Shown: positions 51,207 through 63,300 of the stretch, piece by piece
Numbering within the stretch: the first letter of the stretch is position 1
Layout: every line of letters starts with the position of its first letter
Assembly: GCF_051014685.1 (NCBI RefSeq)
Contig: NW_027478906.1
Coordinates: forward strand, 186,001-250,000
Direction of reading: 5' to 3'
DNA from: Ptiloglossa arizonensis
Taxonomy: Eukaryota > Arthropoda > Insecta > Hymenoptera > Colletidae
Length of the DNA: 64,000 nucleotides
Notes under the pieces: model-generated
What the model was told of the DNA's origin: nothing
The model's input: only the letters and a program-made list of their open reading frames with translations
Database searches by the model: none
Program-made: the position numbers and the translations under genes

Positions 51207-54200
51207 TAAGAAACGCTTGAGAAACTCAAAATTTTCGCCGTTCTGATGCTCGAAACGAATAACTAGAACGGCCTAGGTGAAAAGTACGCATACCGATGTA
51301 ATCGGGCGAGTTTCTACTTTCAGATGCAACAGAAATTTTGCGGATTGGTCACTCCGTTCGCGAGATATGGCAGTTTGGAGGTAAGAAACGCTCGAGAAAC
51401 TCAAAATTTTCGCAGTTCTGATGCTCGAAACGAATAATTAGAACGGCCTAGGGGAAAAGTGCGCATACCGTTGTAATCGGGCGAGTTTCTACTTTCAGAA
51501 GCAACAGAAATTTTGCGGATTGGTCAATCCGTTCGCGAGATATGGCAGTTTGGAGGTAAGAAACGCTTGAGAAACTCAAAATTTTCGCAGTTCTGATGCT
51601 CGAAACGAATAATTGAAACGGCCTAGGGGAAAAGTGCGCATACCGTTGTAATCGGGCGAGTTTCTACTTTCAGAAGCAACAGAAATTTTGCGGATTGGTC
51701 AATCCGTTCGCGAGATATGGCAGTTTGGAAGTAAGAAACGCTTGAGAAACTCAAAATTTTCGCAGTTCTGAGGCTCGAAATGAATAACTGGAACGGCCTA
51801 GGGGAAAAGTGCGCAAACCGTTGTAATCGGGCGAGTTTCTACTTTCAGATGCAACAGAAATTATGCGGATTGATCAATCCGTTCGCGAGATATGGCAGTT
51901 TGCAGATAAGAAACCCTTGAGAAACTCAAAATTTTCGCAGTTCTGATGCTCGAAACGAATAACAAGAACGGCCTAGGGGAAAAGTGCGCATACCGTTGTA
52001 ATCGGGCGAGTTTCTACTTTCAGATGCAACAGAAATTTTGCGGATTGATCAATCCGTTCGCGAGATATGGCAGTTTGCAGATAAGAAACGCTTGAGAAAC
52101 TAAAAATTTTCGCAGTTCTGATGCTCGAAACGAATAACTAGAACGGCCTAGGGGAAAATTACACCTACCGTTGTAATCGGGCGAGTTTCTACTTTCAGAT
52201 GCAACAGAAATTTTGCGGATTGGTCAATCCGTTTGCGAGATGTGGCAGTTTGGAGGTAAGAAACGCTTGAGAAACTCAAAATTTTCACAGTTCTGATGCT
52301 CGAAACGAATAACTAGAACGGCCTAAGGGAAAAGTACGCATACCGATGTAATCGGGCGAGTTTCTACTTTCAGATGCAACAGAAATTTTGCGGATTGGTC
52401 AATCCGTTCGCGAGATATGGCAGTTTGGAGATAAGAAACGCTTGAGAAACTCAAAATTTTCGCAGTTCTGATGCTCGAAACGAATATCTAGAAGAGCCTA
52501 GGGGAAAAGTGCGCATACCGATGTAATCGGGCGAGTTTCTACTTTCAGATGCAACAGAAATTTTGCGTATTGGTCAATCCGTTCGCGAGATATGGCAGTT
52601 TGGAGATAAGAAACGCTTGAGAAACTCAAAATTTTCGCCGTTCTGATGCTCGAAACGAATAACTAGAACGGCCTAGGTGAAAAGTACGCATACCGATGTA
52701 ATCGGGCGAGTTTCTACTTTCAGATGCAACAGAAATTTTGCGGATTGGTCACTCCGTTCGCGAGATATGGCAGTTTGGATGTAAGAAACGCTCGAGAAAC
52801 TCAAAATTTTCGCAGTTCTGATGCTCGAAACGAATAATTAGAACGGCCTAGGGGAAAAGTGCAAATACCGTTGTAATCGGGCGAGTTTCTACTTTCAGAA
52901 GCAACAGAAATTTTGCGGATTGGTCAATCCGTTCGCGAGATATGGCAGTTTGGAGGTAAGAAACGCTTGAGAAACTCAAAATTTTCGCAGTTCTGATGCT
53001 CGAAACGAATAATTGAAACGGCCTAGGGGAAAAGTGCGCATACCGTTGTAATCGGGCGAGTTTCTACTTTCAGATGCAACAGAAATTTTGCGGATTGATC
53101 AATCCGTTCGCGAGATATGGCAGTTTGCAGATAAGAAACGCTTGAGAAACTAAAAATTTTCGCAGTTCTGATGCTCGAAACGAATAACTAGAACGGCCTA
53201 GGGGAAAATTACACCTACCGTTGTAATCGGGCGAGTTTCTACTTTCAGATGCAACAGAAATTTTGCGGATTGGTCAATCCGTTTGCGAGATGTGGCAGTT
53301 TGGAGGTAAGAAACGCTTGAGAAACTCAAAATTTTCACAGTTCTGATGCTCGAAACGAATAACTAGAACGGCCTAGGGGAAAAGTACGCATACCGATGTA
53401 ATCGGGCGAGTTTCTACTTTCAGATGCAACAGAAATTTTGCGGATTGGTCAATCCGTTCGCGAGATATGGCAGTTTGGAGATAAGAAACGCTTGAGAAAC
53501 TCAAAATTTTCGCAGTTCTGATGCTCGAAACGAATATCTAGAAGAGCCTAGGGGAAAAGTGCGCATACCGATGTAATCGGGCGAGTTTCTACTTTCAGAT
53601 GCAACAGAAATTTTGCGTATTGGTCAATCCGTTCGCGAGATATGGCAGTTTGGAGATAAGAAACGCTTGAGAAACTCAAAATTTTCGCCGTTCTGATGCT
53701 CGAAACGAATAACTAGAACGGCCTAGGTGAAAAGTACGCATACCGATGTAATCGGGCGAGTTTCTACTTTCAGATGCAACAGAAATTTTGCGGATTGGTC
53801 ACTCCGTTCGCGAGATATGGCAGTTTGGATGTAAGAAACGCTTGAGAAACTCAAAATTTTCGCAGTTCTGATGCTCGAAACGAATATCTAGAAGAGCCTA
53901 GGGGAAAAGTGCGCATACCGATGTAATCGGGCGAGTTTCTACTTTCAGATGCAACAGAAATTTTGCGTATTGGTCAATCCGTTCGCGAGATATGGCAGTT
54001 TGGAGATAAGAAACGCTTGAGAAACTCAAAATTTTCGCAGTTCTGATGCTCGAAACGAATAATTAGAACGGCCTAGGGGAAAAGTGCGAATACCGTTGTA
54101 ATCGGGCGAGTTTCTACTTTCAGAAGCAACAGAAATTTTGCGGATTGGTCAATCCGTTCGCGAGATATGGCAGTTTGGAGGTAAGAAACGCTTGAGAAAC

Positions 54201-56019
54201 TCAAAATTTTCGCAGTTCTGATGCTCGAAACGAATAATTGAAACGGCCTAGGGGAAAAGTGCGCATACCATTGTAATCGGGCGAGTTTCTACTTTCAGAA
54301 GCAACAGAAATTTTGCGGATTGGTCAATCCGTTCGCGAGATATGGCAGTTTGGAGGTAAGAAACGCTTGAGAAACTCAAAATTTTCGCAGTTCTGATGCT
54401 CGAAATGAATAACTGGAACGGCCTAGGGGAAAAGTGCGCAAACCGTTGTAATCGGGCGAGTATCTACTTTCAGATGCAACAGAAATTATGCGGATTGATC
54501 AATCCGTTCGCGAGATATGGCAGTTTGCAGATAAGAAACGCTTGAGAAACTCAAAATTTTCGCAGTTCTGATGCTCGAAACGAATAACTAGAACGGCCTA
54601 GGGGAAAAGTGCGCATACCGTTGTAATCGGGCGAGTTTCTACTTTCAGATGCAACAGAAATTTTGCGGATTGATCAATCCGTTCGCGAGATATGGCAGTT
54701 TGCAGATAAGAAACGCTTGAGAAACTAAAAATTTTCGCAGTTCTGATGCTCGAAACGAATAACTAGAACGGCCTAGGGGAAAACTGCGCATACCGTTGTA
54801 ATCGGGCGAGTTTCTACTTTCAGATGCAACAGAAATTTTGCGGATTGGTCAATCCGTTCGCGAGATATGGCAGTTTGGAGGTAAGAAACGCTTGAGAAAC
54901 TCAAAATTTTCGCAGTCCTGATGCTCGAAACGAATAACTAGAACGGCCTAGGGGAAAACTGCGCATACCGTTGTAATCGGGCGAGTTTCTACTTTCAGAT
55001 GCAACAGAAATTTTGCGGATTGGTCAATCCGTTCGCGAGATATGGCAGTTTGGAGGTAAGAAACGCTTGAGAAACTCAAAATTTTCGCCGTTCTGATGCT
55101 CGAAACGAATAACTAGAACGGCCTAGGTGAAAAGTACGCATACCGATGTAATCGGGCGAGTTTCTACTTTCAGATGCAACAGAAATTTTGCGGATTGGTC
55201 ACTCCGTTCGCGAGATATGGCAGTTTGGAGGTAAGAAACGCTTGAGAAACTCAAAATTTTGGCAGTTCTGATGCTCGAAACGAATAACTAGAATGGCCTA
55301 GGGGAAAAGTACGCATACCGATGTAATCGGGCTAGTTTCTACTTTCAGATGCAACAGAAATTTTGCGGATTGGTCAATCCGTTCGCGAGATATGGCAGTT
55401 TGGAGATAAGAAACGCTTGAGAAACTCAAAATTTTCGCCGTTCTGATGCTCGAAACGAATAACTAGAACGGCCTAGGGGAAAAGTACGCATACCGATGTA
55501 ATCGGGCGAGTTTCTACTTTCAGATGCAACAGAAATTTTGCGGATTGGTCAATCCGTTCGCGAGATATGGCAGTTTGGAGGTAAGAAACGCTTGAGAAAC
55601 TCAAAATTTTCGCAGTTCTGATGCTCGAAACGAGTAACTAGTACGGCCTAGGGGAAAGTACGCATACCGTTGTAATCGGGCGAGTTTCTACTTTCAGATG
55701 CAACAGAAATTTTGCGGATTGGTCAATCCGTTCGCGAGATATGGCAGTTTGGAGACAAGAAACGCTTGAGAAACTCAAAATTTTCACAGTTCTGATGCTC
55801 GAAACGAATAACTAGAACGGCCTAGGGGAAAAGTACGCATACCGATGTAATCGGGCGAGTTTCTACTTTCAGATGCAACAGAAATTTTGCGGATTGGTCA
55901 ATCCGTTCGCGAGATATGGCAGTTTGGAGATAAGAAACGCTTGAGAAACTCAAAATTTTCGCAGTTCTGATGCTCGAAACGAATATCTAGAACAGCCTAG
56001 GGGAAAAGTGCGCATACCG
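51207..56019 (+). repeat. Block with a 6-monomer repeat; first copy of the 4899-bp-offset segment
   Basis: 50604-53040 matches 55503-57939 at 4899 bp (28 monomers), using aacaagaacgg (51961/56860), gaatatctagaagagcc (52483/57382) and aggtgaaaag (52675/57574). Within it gaatatctagaagagcc recurs at 52483, 53533 and 53883 (6 and 2 monomers apart). New subtypes appear here: gaataattagaacgg, gaataattgaaacgg, cagaagcaac, gaaacccttgag and gaaactaaaaat. About 54.75-55.5 kb repeats 49.5-50.3 kb subtypes (aactgcgcat, gcagtcctg, aggtgaaaag). No gene lies here. Confidence 0.75.
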
Positions 56020-59000
56020 ATGTAATCGGGCGAGTTTCTACTTTCAGATGCAACAGAAATTTTGCGTATTGGTCAATCCGTTCGCGAGATATGGCAGTTT
56101 GGAGATAAGAAACGCTTGAGAAACTCAAAATTTTCGCCGTTCTGATGCTCGAAACGAATAACTAGAACGGCCTAGGTGAAAAGTACGCATACCGATGTAA
56201 TCGGGCGAGTTTCTACTTTCAGATGCAACAGAAATTTTGCGGATTGGTCACTCCGTTCGCGAGATATGGCAGTTTGGAGGTAAGAAACGCTCGAGAAACT
56301 CAAAATTTTCGCAGTTCTGATGCTCGAAACGAATAATTAGAACGGCCTAGGGGAAAAGTGCGCATACCGTTGTAATCGGGCGAGTTTCTACTTTCAGAAG
56401 CAACAGAAATTTTGCGGATTGGTCAATCCGTTCGCGAGATATGGCAGTTTGGAGGTAAGAAACGCTTGAGAAACTCAAAATTTTCGCAGTTCTGATGCTC
56501 GAAACGAATAATTGAAACGGCCTAGGGGAAAAGTGCGCATACCGTTGTAATCGGGCGAGTTTCTACTTTCAGAAGCAACAGAAATTTTGCGGATTGGTCA
56601 ATCCGTTCGCGAGATATGGCAGTTTGGAGGTAAGAAACGCTTGAGAAACTCAAAATTTTCGCAGTTCTGATGCTCGAAATGAATAACTGGAACGGCCTAG
56701 GGGAAAAGTGCGCAAACCGTTGTAATCGGGCGAGTTTCTACTTTCAGATGCAACAGAAATTATGCGGATTGATCAATCCGTTCGCGAGATATGGCAGTTT
56801 TCAGATAAGAAACCCTTGAGAAACTCAAAATTTTCGCAGTTCTGATGCTCGAAACGAATAACAAGAACGGCCTAGGGGAAAAGTGCGCATACCGTTGTAA
56901 TCGGGCGAGTTTCTACTTTCAGATGCAACAGAAATTTTGCGGATTGATCAATCCGTTCGCGAGATATGGCAGTTTGCAGATAAGAAACGCTTGAGAAACT
57001 AAAAATTTTCGCAGTTCTGATGCTCGAAACGAATAACTAGAACGGCCTAGGGGAAAATTACACCTACCGTTGTAATCGGGCGAGTTTCTACTTTCAGATG
57101 CAACAGAAATTTTGCGGATTGGTCAATCCGTTTGCGAGATGTGGCAGTTTGGAGGTAAGAAACGCTTGAGAAACTCAAAATTTTCACAGTTCTGATGCTC
57201 GAAACGAATAACTAGAACGGCCTAGGGGAAAAGTACGCATACCGATGTAATCGGGCGAGTTTCTACTTTCAGATGCAACAGAAATTTTGGGGATTGGTCA
57301 ATCCGTTCGCGAGATATGGCAGATTGGAGATAAGAAACGCTTGAGAAACTCAAAATTTTCGCAGTTCTGATGCTCGAAACGAATATCTAGAAGAGCCTAG
57401 GGGAAAAGTGCGCATACCGATGTAATCGGGCGAGTTTCTACTTTCAGATGCAACAGAAATTTTGCGTATTGGTCAATCCGTTCGCGAGATATGGCAGTTT
57501 GGAGATAAGAAACGCTTGAGAAACCCAAAATTTTCGCCGTTCTGATGCTCGAAACGAATAACTAGAACGGCCTAGGTGAAAAGTACGCATACCGATGTAA
57601 TCGGGCGAGTTTCTACTTTCAGATGCAACAGAAATTTTGCGGATTGGTCACTCCGTTCGCGAGATATGGCAGTTTGGATGTAAGAAACGCTCGAGAAACT
57701 CAAAATTTTCGCAGTTCTGATGCTCGAAACGAATAATTAGAACGGCCTAGGGGAAAAGTGCGAATACCGTTGTAATCGGGCGAGTTTCTACTTTCAGAAG
57801 CCACAGAAATTTTGCGGATTGGTCAATCCGTTCGCGAGATATGGCAGTTTGGAGGTAAGAAACGCTTGAGAAACTCAAAATTTTCGCAGTTCTGATGCTC
57901 GAAACGAATAATTGAAACGGCCTAGGGGAAAAGTGCGCATACCATTGTAATCGGGCGAGTTTCTACTTTCAGAAGCAACAGAAATTTTGCGGATTGGTCA
58001 ATCCGTTCGCGAGATATGGCAGTTTGGAGGTAAGAAACGCTTGAGAAACTCAAAATTTTCGCAGTTCTGATGCTCGAAATGAATAACTGGAACGGCCTAG
58101 GGGAAAAGTGCGCAAACCGTTGTAATCGGGCGAGTTTCTAATTTCAGATGCAACAGAAATTATGCGGATTGATCAATCCGTTCGCGAGATATGGCAGTTT
58201 GCAGATAAGAAACGCTTGAGAAACTCAAAATTTTCGCAGTTCTGATGCTCGAAACGAATAACTAGAACGGCCTAGGGGAAAAGTGCGCATACCGTTGTAA
58301 TCGGGCGAGTTTCTACTTTCAGATGCAACAGAAATTTTGCGGATTGATCAATCCGTTCGCGAGATATGGCAGTTTGCAGATAAGAAACGCTTGAGAAACT
58401 AAAAATTTTCGCAGTTCTGATGCTCGAAACGAATAACTAGAACGGCCTAGGGGAAAATTACACCTACCGTTGTAATCGGGCGAGTTTCTACTTTCAGATG
58501 CAACAGAAATTTTGCGGATTGGTCAATCCGTTTGCGAGATGTGGCAGTTTGGAGGTAAGAAACGCTTGAGAAACTCAAAATTTTCACAGTTCTGATGCTC
58601 GAAACGAATAACTAGAACGGCCTAGGGGAAAAGTACGCATACCGATGTAATCGGGCGAGTTTCTACTTTCAGATGCAACAGAAATTTTGCGGATTGGTCA
58701 ATCCGTTCGCGAGATATGGCAGTTTGGAGATAAGAAACGCTTGAGAAACTCAAAGTTTTCGCAGTTCTGATGCTCGAAACGAGTAACTAGGACGGCCTAG
58801 GGGAAAAGTACGCATACCGTTGTAATCGGGCGAGTTTCTACTTTCAGATGCAACAGTAATTTTGCGGATTGGTAAATCCGTTCGCGAGATATGGCAGTTT
58901 GGAGATAAGAAACGCTTGAGAAACTCAAAGTTTTCGCAGTTCTGATGCTCGAAACGAGTAACTAGGACGGCCTAGGGGAAAAGTACGCATACCGTTGTAA

Positions 59001-59623
59001 TCGGGCGAGTTTCTACTTTCAAATGCAACAGAAATTTTGCGGATTGATCAATCCGTTCGCGAGATATGGCAGTTTGGAGATAAGAAACGCTTGAGAAACT
59101 CAAAGTTTTCGCAGTTCTGATGCTCGAAACGAGTAACTAGGACGGCCTAGGGGAAAAGTACGCATACCGTTGTAATCGGGCGAGTTTCTACTTTCAGATG
59201 CAACAGAAATTTTGCGGATTGGTAAATCCGTTCGCGAGATATGGCTGTTTGGAGGTAAGAAACGCTTGAGAAACTCAAAATTTTCGCAGTTCTGATTCTC
59301 GAAACGAATGACTAGAACGGCCTAGGGGAGAAGTACGCATACCGTTGTAATCGGGCGAGATTCTAATTTCAGATGCAACAGAAATTTTGCGGATTGATCA
59401 ATCCGTTCGCGAGATATGGCAGTTTCGAGATAAGAAACGCTTGAGAAACTCAAAAAATTTTCGCAGTTCTGATGCTCGAAACGAATGACCAGAACGGCCT
59501 AGGGGAAAACTACACCTACCGTTGTAATCGGGCGAGTTTCTACTTTCAGATGCAACAGAAAGTTTGCGGATTGGTCAATCCGTTCGCGAGATATGGCAGT
59601 TTGGAGGTGAGAAACGCTTGAGA
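56020..59623 (+). repeat. 25-monomer-offset duplication, copy A
   Basis: At least 3604 bp match 60397-64000 at a constant 4377 bp. Markers are aggtgaaaag at 56174/60551 and 57574/61951, aacaagaacgg at 56860/61237, and the two-base expanded ctcaaaaaatttt at 59449/63826. 4377 equals 25 x 175 plus the two-base expansion. I count nine substitutions between copies, about 99.7% identity. Those specific to this copy include ttttggggattgg (57290), gcagattgg (57323), gaaacccaaaa (57523) and tctaatttcag (58140). Confidence 0.9.
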
Positions 59624-60396
59624 AACTCAAAATTTTCGCAGTTCTGATGCTCGAAACGAATAACTAGAACGGCATAGGGGAAAAGTGCGCATACCGTTGT
59701 AATCGGGCGAGTTTCTACTTTCAGATGCAACAGAAATTTTGCCGATCGGTCAATCCGTTCGCGAGATATGGCAGTTTGGATGTAAGAAACGCTTGAGAAA
59801 CTCAAAATTTTCGCAGTTCTGATGCTCGAAACGAATGACCAGAACGGCCTAGGGGAAAACTGCATCTACCGTTGTAATCGGGCGAGTTTCTACTTTCAGA
59901 TGCAACAGAAATTTTGCGGATTGATCAATCCGTTCGCGAGATATGGCAGTTTGGAGATAAGAAACGCTTGAGAAACTCAAAATTTTCGCAGTTCTGACGC
60001 TCGAAACGAGTAACTAGAACGGCCTAGGGGAAAAGTACGCATACCGTTGTAATCGGGCGAGTTTCTACTTTCAGATGCAACAGAAATTTTGCGGATTGAT
60101 CAATCCGTTCGCGAGATATGGCAGTTTGGAGATAAGAAACGGTTGAGAAACTCAAAATTTTCGCAGTTCTGATGCTCGAAACGAATAACTAGAACGGCCT
60201 TGGGGAAAAGTGCGCATACCGTTGTAATCGGGCGAGTTTCTACTTTCAGATGCAACAGAAATTTTGCGGATCGGTCAATCCATTCGCGAGATATGGCAGT
60301 TTGGATGTAAGAAACGCTTGAGAAACTCAAAATTTTCGCAGTTCTGATGCTCGAAACGAATAACTAGAACGGCCTAGGGGGAAAGTGCCCATACCG
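58741..60396 (+). repeat. Patch of more diverged monomers
   Basis: Monomers here carry changes not common elsewhere: ctcaaagttttcgc with gtaactaggacgg in three successive units, ggtaaatccg, agtttcgagataag, ctcaaaaaatttt, gaatgactagaacgg, gaatgaccagaacgg, gaaagtttgcgg, ttgccgatcgg, gcatctacc and gggggaaagtgccc. The part up to 59623 is copied at 63118-64000 through the 4377-bp duplication. It remains the same 175-bp family in the same orientation, without insertions from elsewhere. Confidence 0.75.
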
Positions 60397-63300
60397 TTGT
60401 AATCGGGCGAGTTTCTACTTTCAGATGCAACAGAAATTTTGCGTATTGGTCAATCCGTTCGCGAGATATGGCAGTTTGGAGATAAGAAACGCTTGAGAAA
60501 CTCAAAAATTTCGCCGTTCTGATGCTCGAAACGAATAACTAGAACGGCCTAGGTGAAAAGTACGCATACCGATGTAATCGGGCGAGTTTCTACTTTCAGA
60601 TGCAACAGAAATTTTGCGGATTGGTCACTCCGTTCGCGAGATATGGCAGTTTGGAGGTAAGAAACGCTCGAGAAACTCAAAATTTTCGCAGTTCTGATGC
60701 TCGAAACGAATAATTAGAACGGCCTAGGGGAAAAGTGCGCATACCGTTGTAATCGGGCGAGTTTCTGCTTTCAGAAGCAACAGAAATTTTGCGGATTGGT
60801 CAATCCGTTCGCGAGATATGGCAGTTTGGAGGTAAGAAACGCTTGAGAAACTCAAAATTTTCGCAGTTCTGATGCTCGAAACGAATAATTGAAAGGGCCT
60901 AGGGGAAAAGTGCGCATACCGTTGTAATCGGGCGAGTTTCTACTTTCAGAAGCAACAGAAATTTTGCGGATTGGTCAATCCGTTCGCGAGATATGGCAGT
61001 TTGGAGGTAAGAAACGCTTGAGAAACTCAAAATTTTCGCAGTTCTGATGCTCGAAATGAATAACTGGAACGGCCTAGGGGAAAAGTGCGCAAACCGTTGT
61101 AATCGGGCGAGTTTCTACTTTCAGATGCAACAGAAATTATGCGGATTGATCAATCCGTTCGCGAGATATGGCAGTTTTCAGATAAGAAACCCTTGAGAAA
61201 CTCAAAATTTTCGCAGTTCTGATGCTCGAAACGAATAACAAGAACGGCCTAGGGGAAAAGTGCGCATACCGTTGTAATCGGGCGAGTTTCTACTTTCAGA
61301 TGCAACAGAAATTTTGCGGATTGATCAATCCGTTCGCGAGATATGGCAGTTTGCAGATAAGAAACGCTTGAGAAACTAAAAATTTTCGCAGTTCTGATGC
61401 TCGAAACGAATAACTAGAACGGCCTAGGGGAAAATTACACCTACCGTTGTAATCGGGCGAGTTTCTACTTTCAGATGCAACAGAAATTTTGCGGATTGGT
61501 CAATCCGTTTGCGAGATGTGGCAGTTTGGAGGTAAGAAACGCTTGAGAAACTCAAAATTTTCACAGTTCTGATGCTCGAAACGAATAACTAGAACGGCCT
61601 AGGGGAAAAGTACGCATACCGATGTAATCGGGCGAGTTTCTACTTTCAGATGCAACAGAAATTTTGCGGATTGGTCAATCCGTTCGCGAGATATGGCAGT
61701 TTGGAGATAAGAAACGCTTGAGAAACTCAAAATTTTCGCAGTTCTGATGCTCGAAACGAATATCTAGAAGAGCCTAGGGGAAAAGTGCGCATACCGATGT
61801 AATCGGGCGAGTTTCTACTTTCAGATGCATCAGAAATTTTGCGTATTGGTCAATCCGTTCGCGAGATATGGCAGTTTGGAGATAAGAAACGCTTGAGAAA
61901 CTCAAAATTTTCGCCGTTCTGATGCTCGAAACGAATAACTAGAACGGCCTAGGTGAAAAGTACGCATACCGATGTAATCGGGCGAGTTTCTACTTTCAGA
62001 TGCAACAGAAATTTTGCGGATTGGTCACTCCGTTCGCGAGATATGGCAGTTTGGATGTAAGAAACGCTCGAGAAACTCAAAATTTTCGCAGTTCTGATGC
62101 TCGAAACGAATAATTAGAACGGCCTAGGGGAAAAGTGCGAATACCGTTGTAATCGGGCGAGTTTCTACTTTCAGAAGCCACAGAAATTTTGCGGATTGGT
62201 CAATCCGTTCGCGAGATATGGCAGTTTGGAGGTAAGAAACGCTTGAGAAACTCAAAATTTTCGCAGTTCTGATGCTCGAAACGAATAATTGAAACGGCCT
62301 AGGGGAAAAGTGCGCATACCATTGTAATCGGGCGAGTTTCTACTTTCAGAAGCAACAGAAATTTTGCGGATTGGTCAATCCGTTCGCGAGATATGGCAGT
62401 TTGGAGGTAAGAAACGCTTGAGAAACTCAAAATTTTCGCAGTTCTGATGCTCGAAATGAATAACTGGAACGGCCTAGGGGAAAAGTGCGCAAACCGTTGT
62501 AATCGGGCGAATTTCTACTTTCAGATGCAACAGAAATTATGCGGATTGATCAATCCGTTCGCGAGATATGGCAGTTTGCAGATAAGAAACGCTTGAGAAA
62601 CTCAAAATTTTCGCAGTTCTGATGCTCGAAACGAATAACTAGAACGGCCTAGGGGAAAAGTGCGCATACCGTTGTAATCGGGCGAGTTTCTACTTTCAGA
62701 TGCAACAGAAATTTTGCGGATTGATCAATCCGTTCGCGAGATATGGCAGTTTGCAGATAAGAAACGCTTGAGAAACTAAAAATTTTCGCAGTTCTGATGC
62801 TCGAAACGAATAACTAGAACGGCCTAGGGGAAAATTACACCTACCGTTGTAATCGGGCGAGTTTCTACTTTCAGATGCAACAGAAATTTTGCGGATTGGT
62901 CAATCCGTTTGCGAGATGTGGCAGTTTGGAGGTAAGAAACGCTTGAGAAACTCAAAATTTTCACAGTTCTGATGCTCGAAACGAATAACTAGAACGGCCT
63001 AGGGGAAAAGTACGCATACCGATGTAATCGGGCGAGTTTCTACTTTCAGATGCAACAGAAATTTTGCGGATTGGTCAATCCGTTCGCGAGATATGGCAGT
63101 TTGGAGATAAGAAACGCTTGAGAAACTCAAAGTTTTCGCAGTTCTGATGCTCGAAACGAGTAACTAGGACGGCCTAGGGGAAAAGTACGCATACCGTTGT
63201 AATCGGGCGAGTTTCTACTTTCAGATGCAACAGTAATTTTGCGGATTGGTAAATCCGTTCGCGAGATATGGCAGTTTGGAGATAAGAAACGCTTGAGAAA

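Noticed and set aside
59575..60330. Two minus-strand ORFs of 96 and 76 codons (59575-59865, 60100-60330)
   Set aside because: Same repeated-frame artefact of the satellite; the encoded peptides are variants of the same repeat translation and end at ordinary monomer stops.
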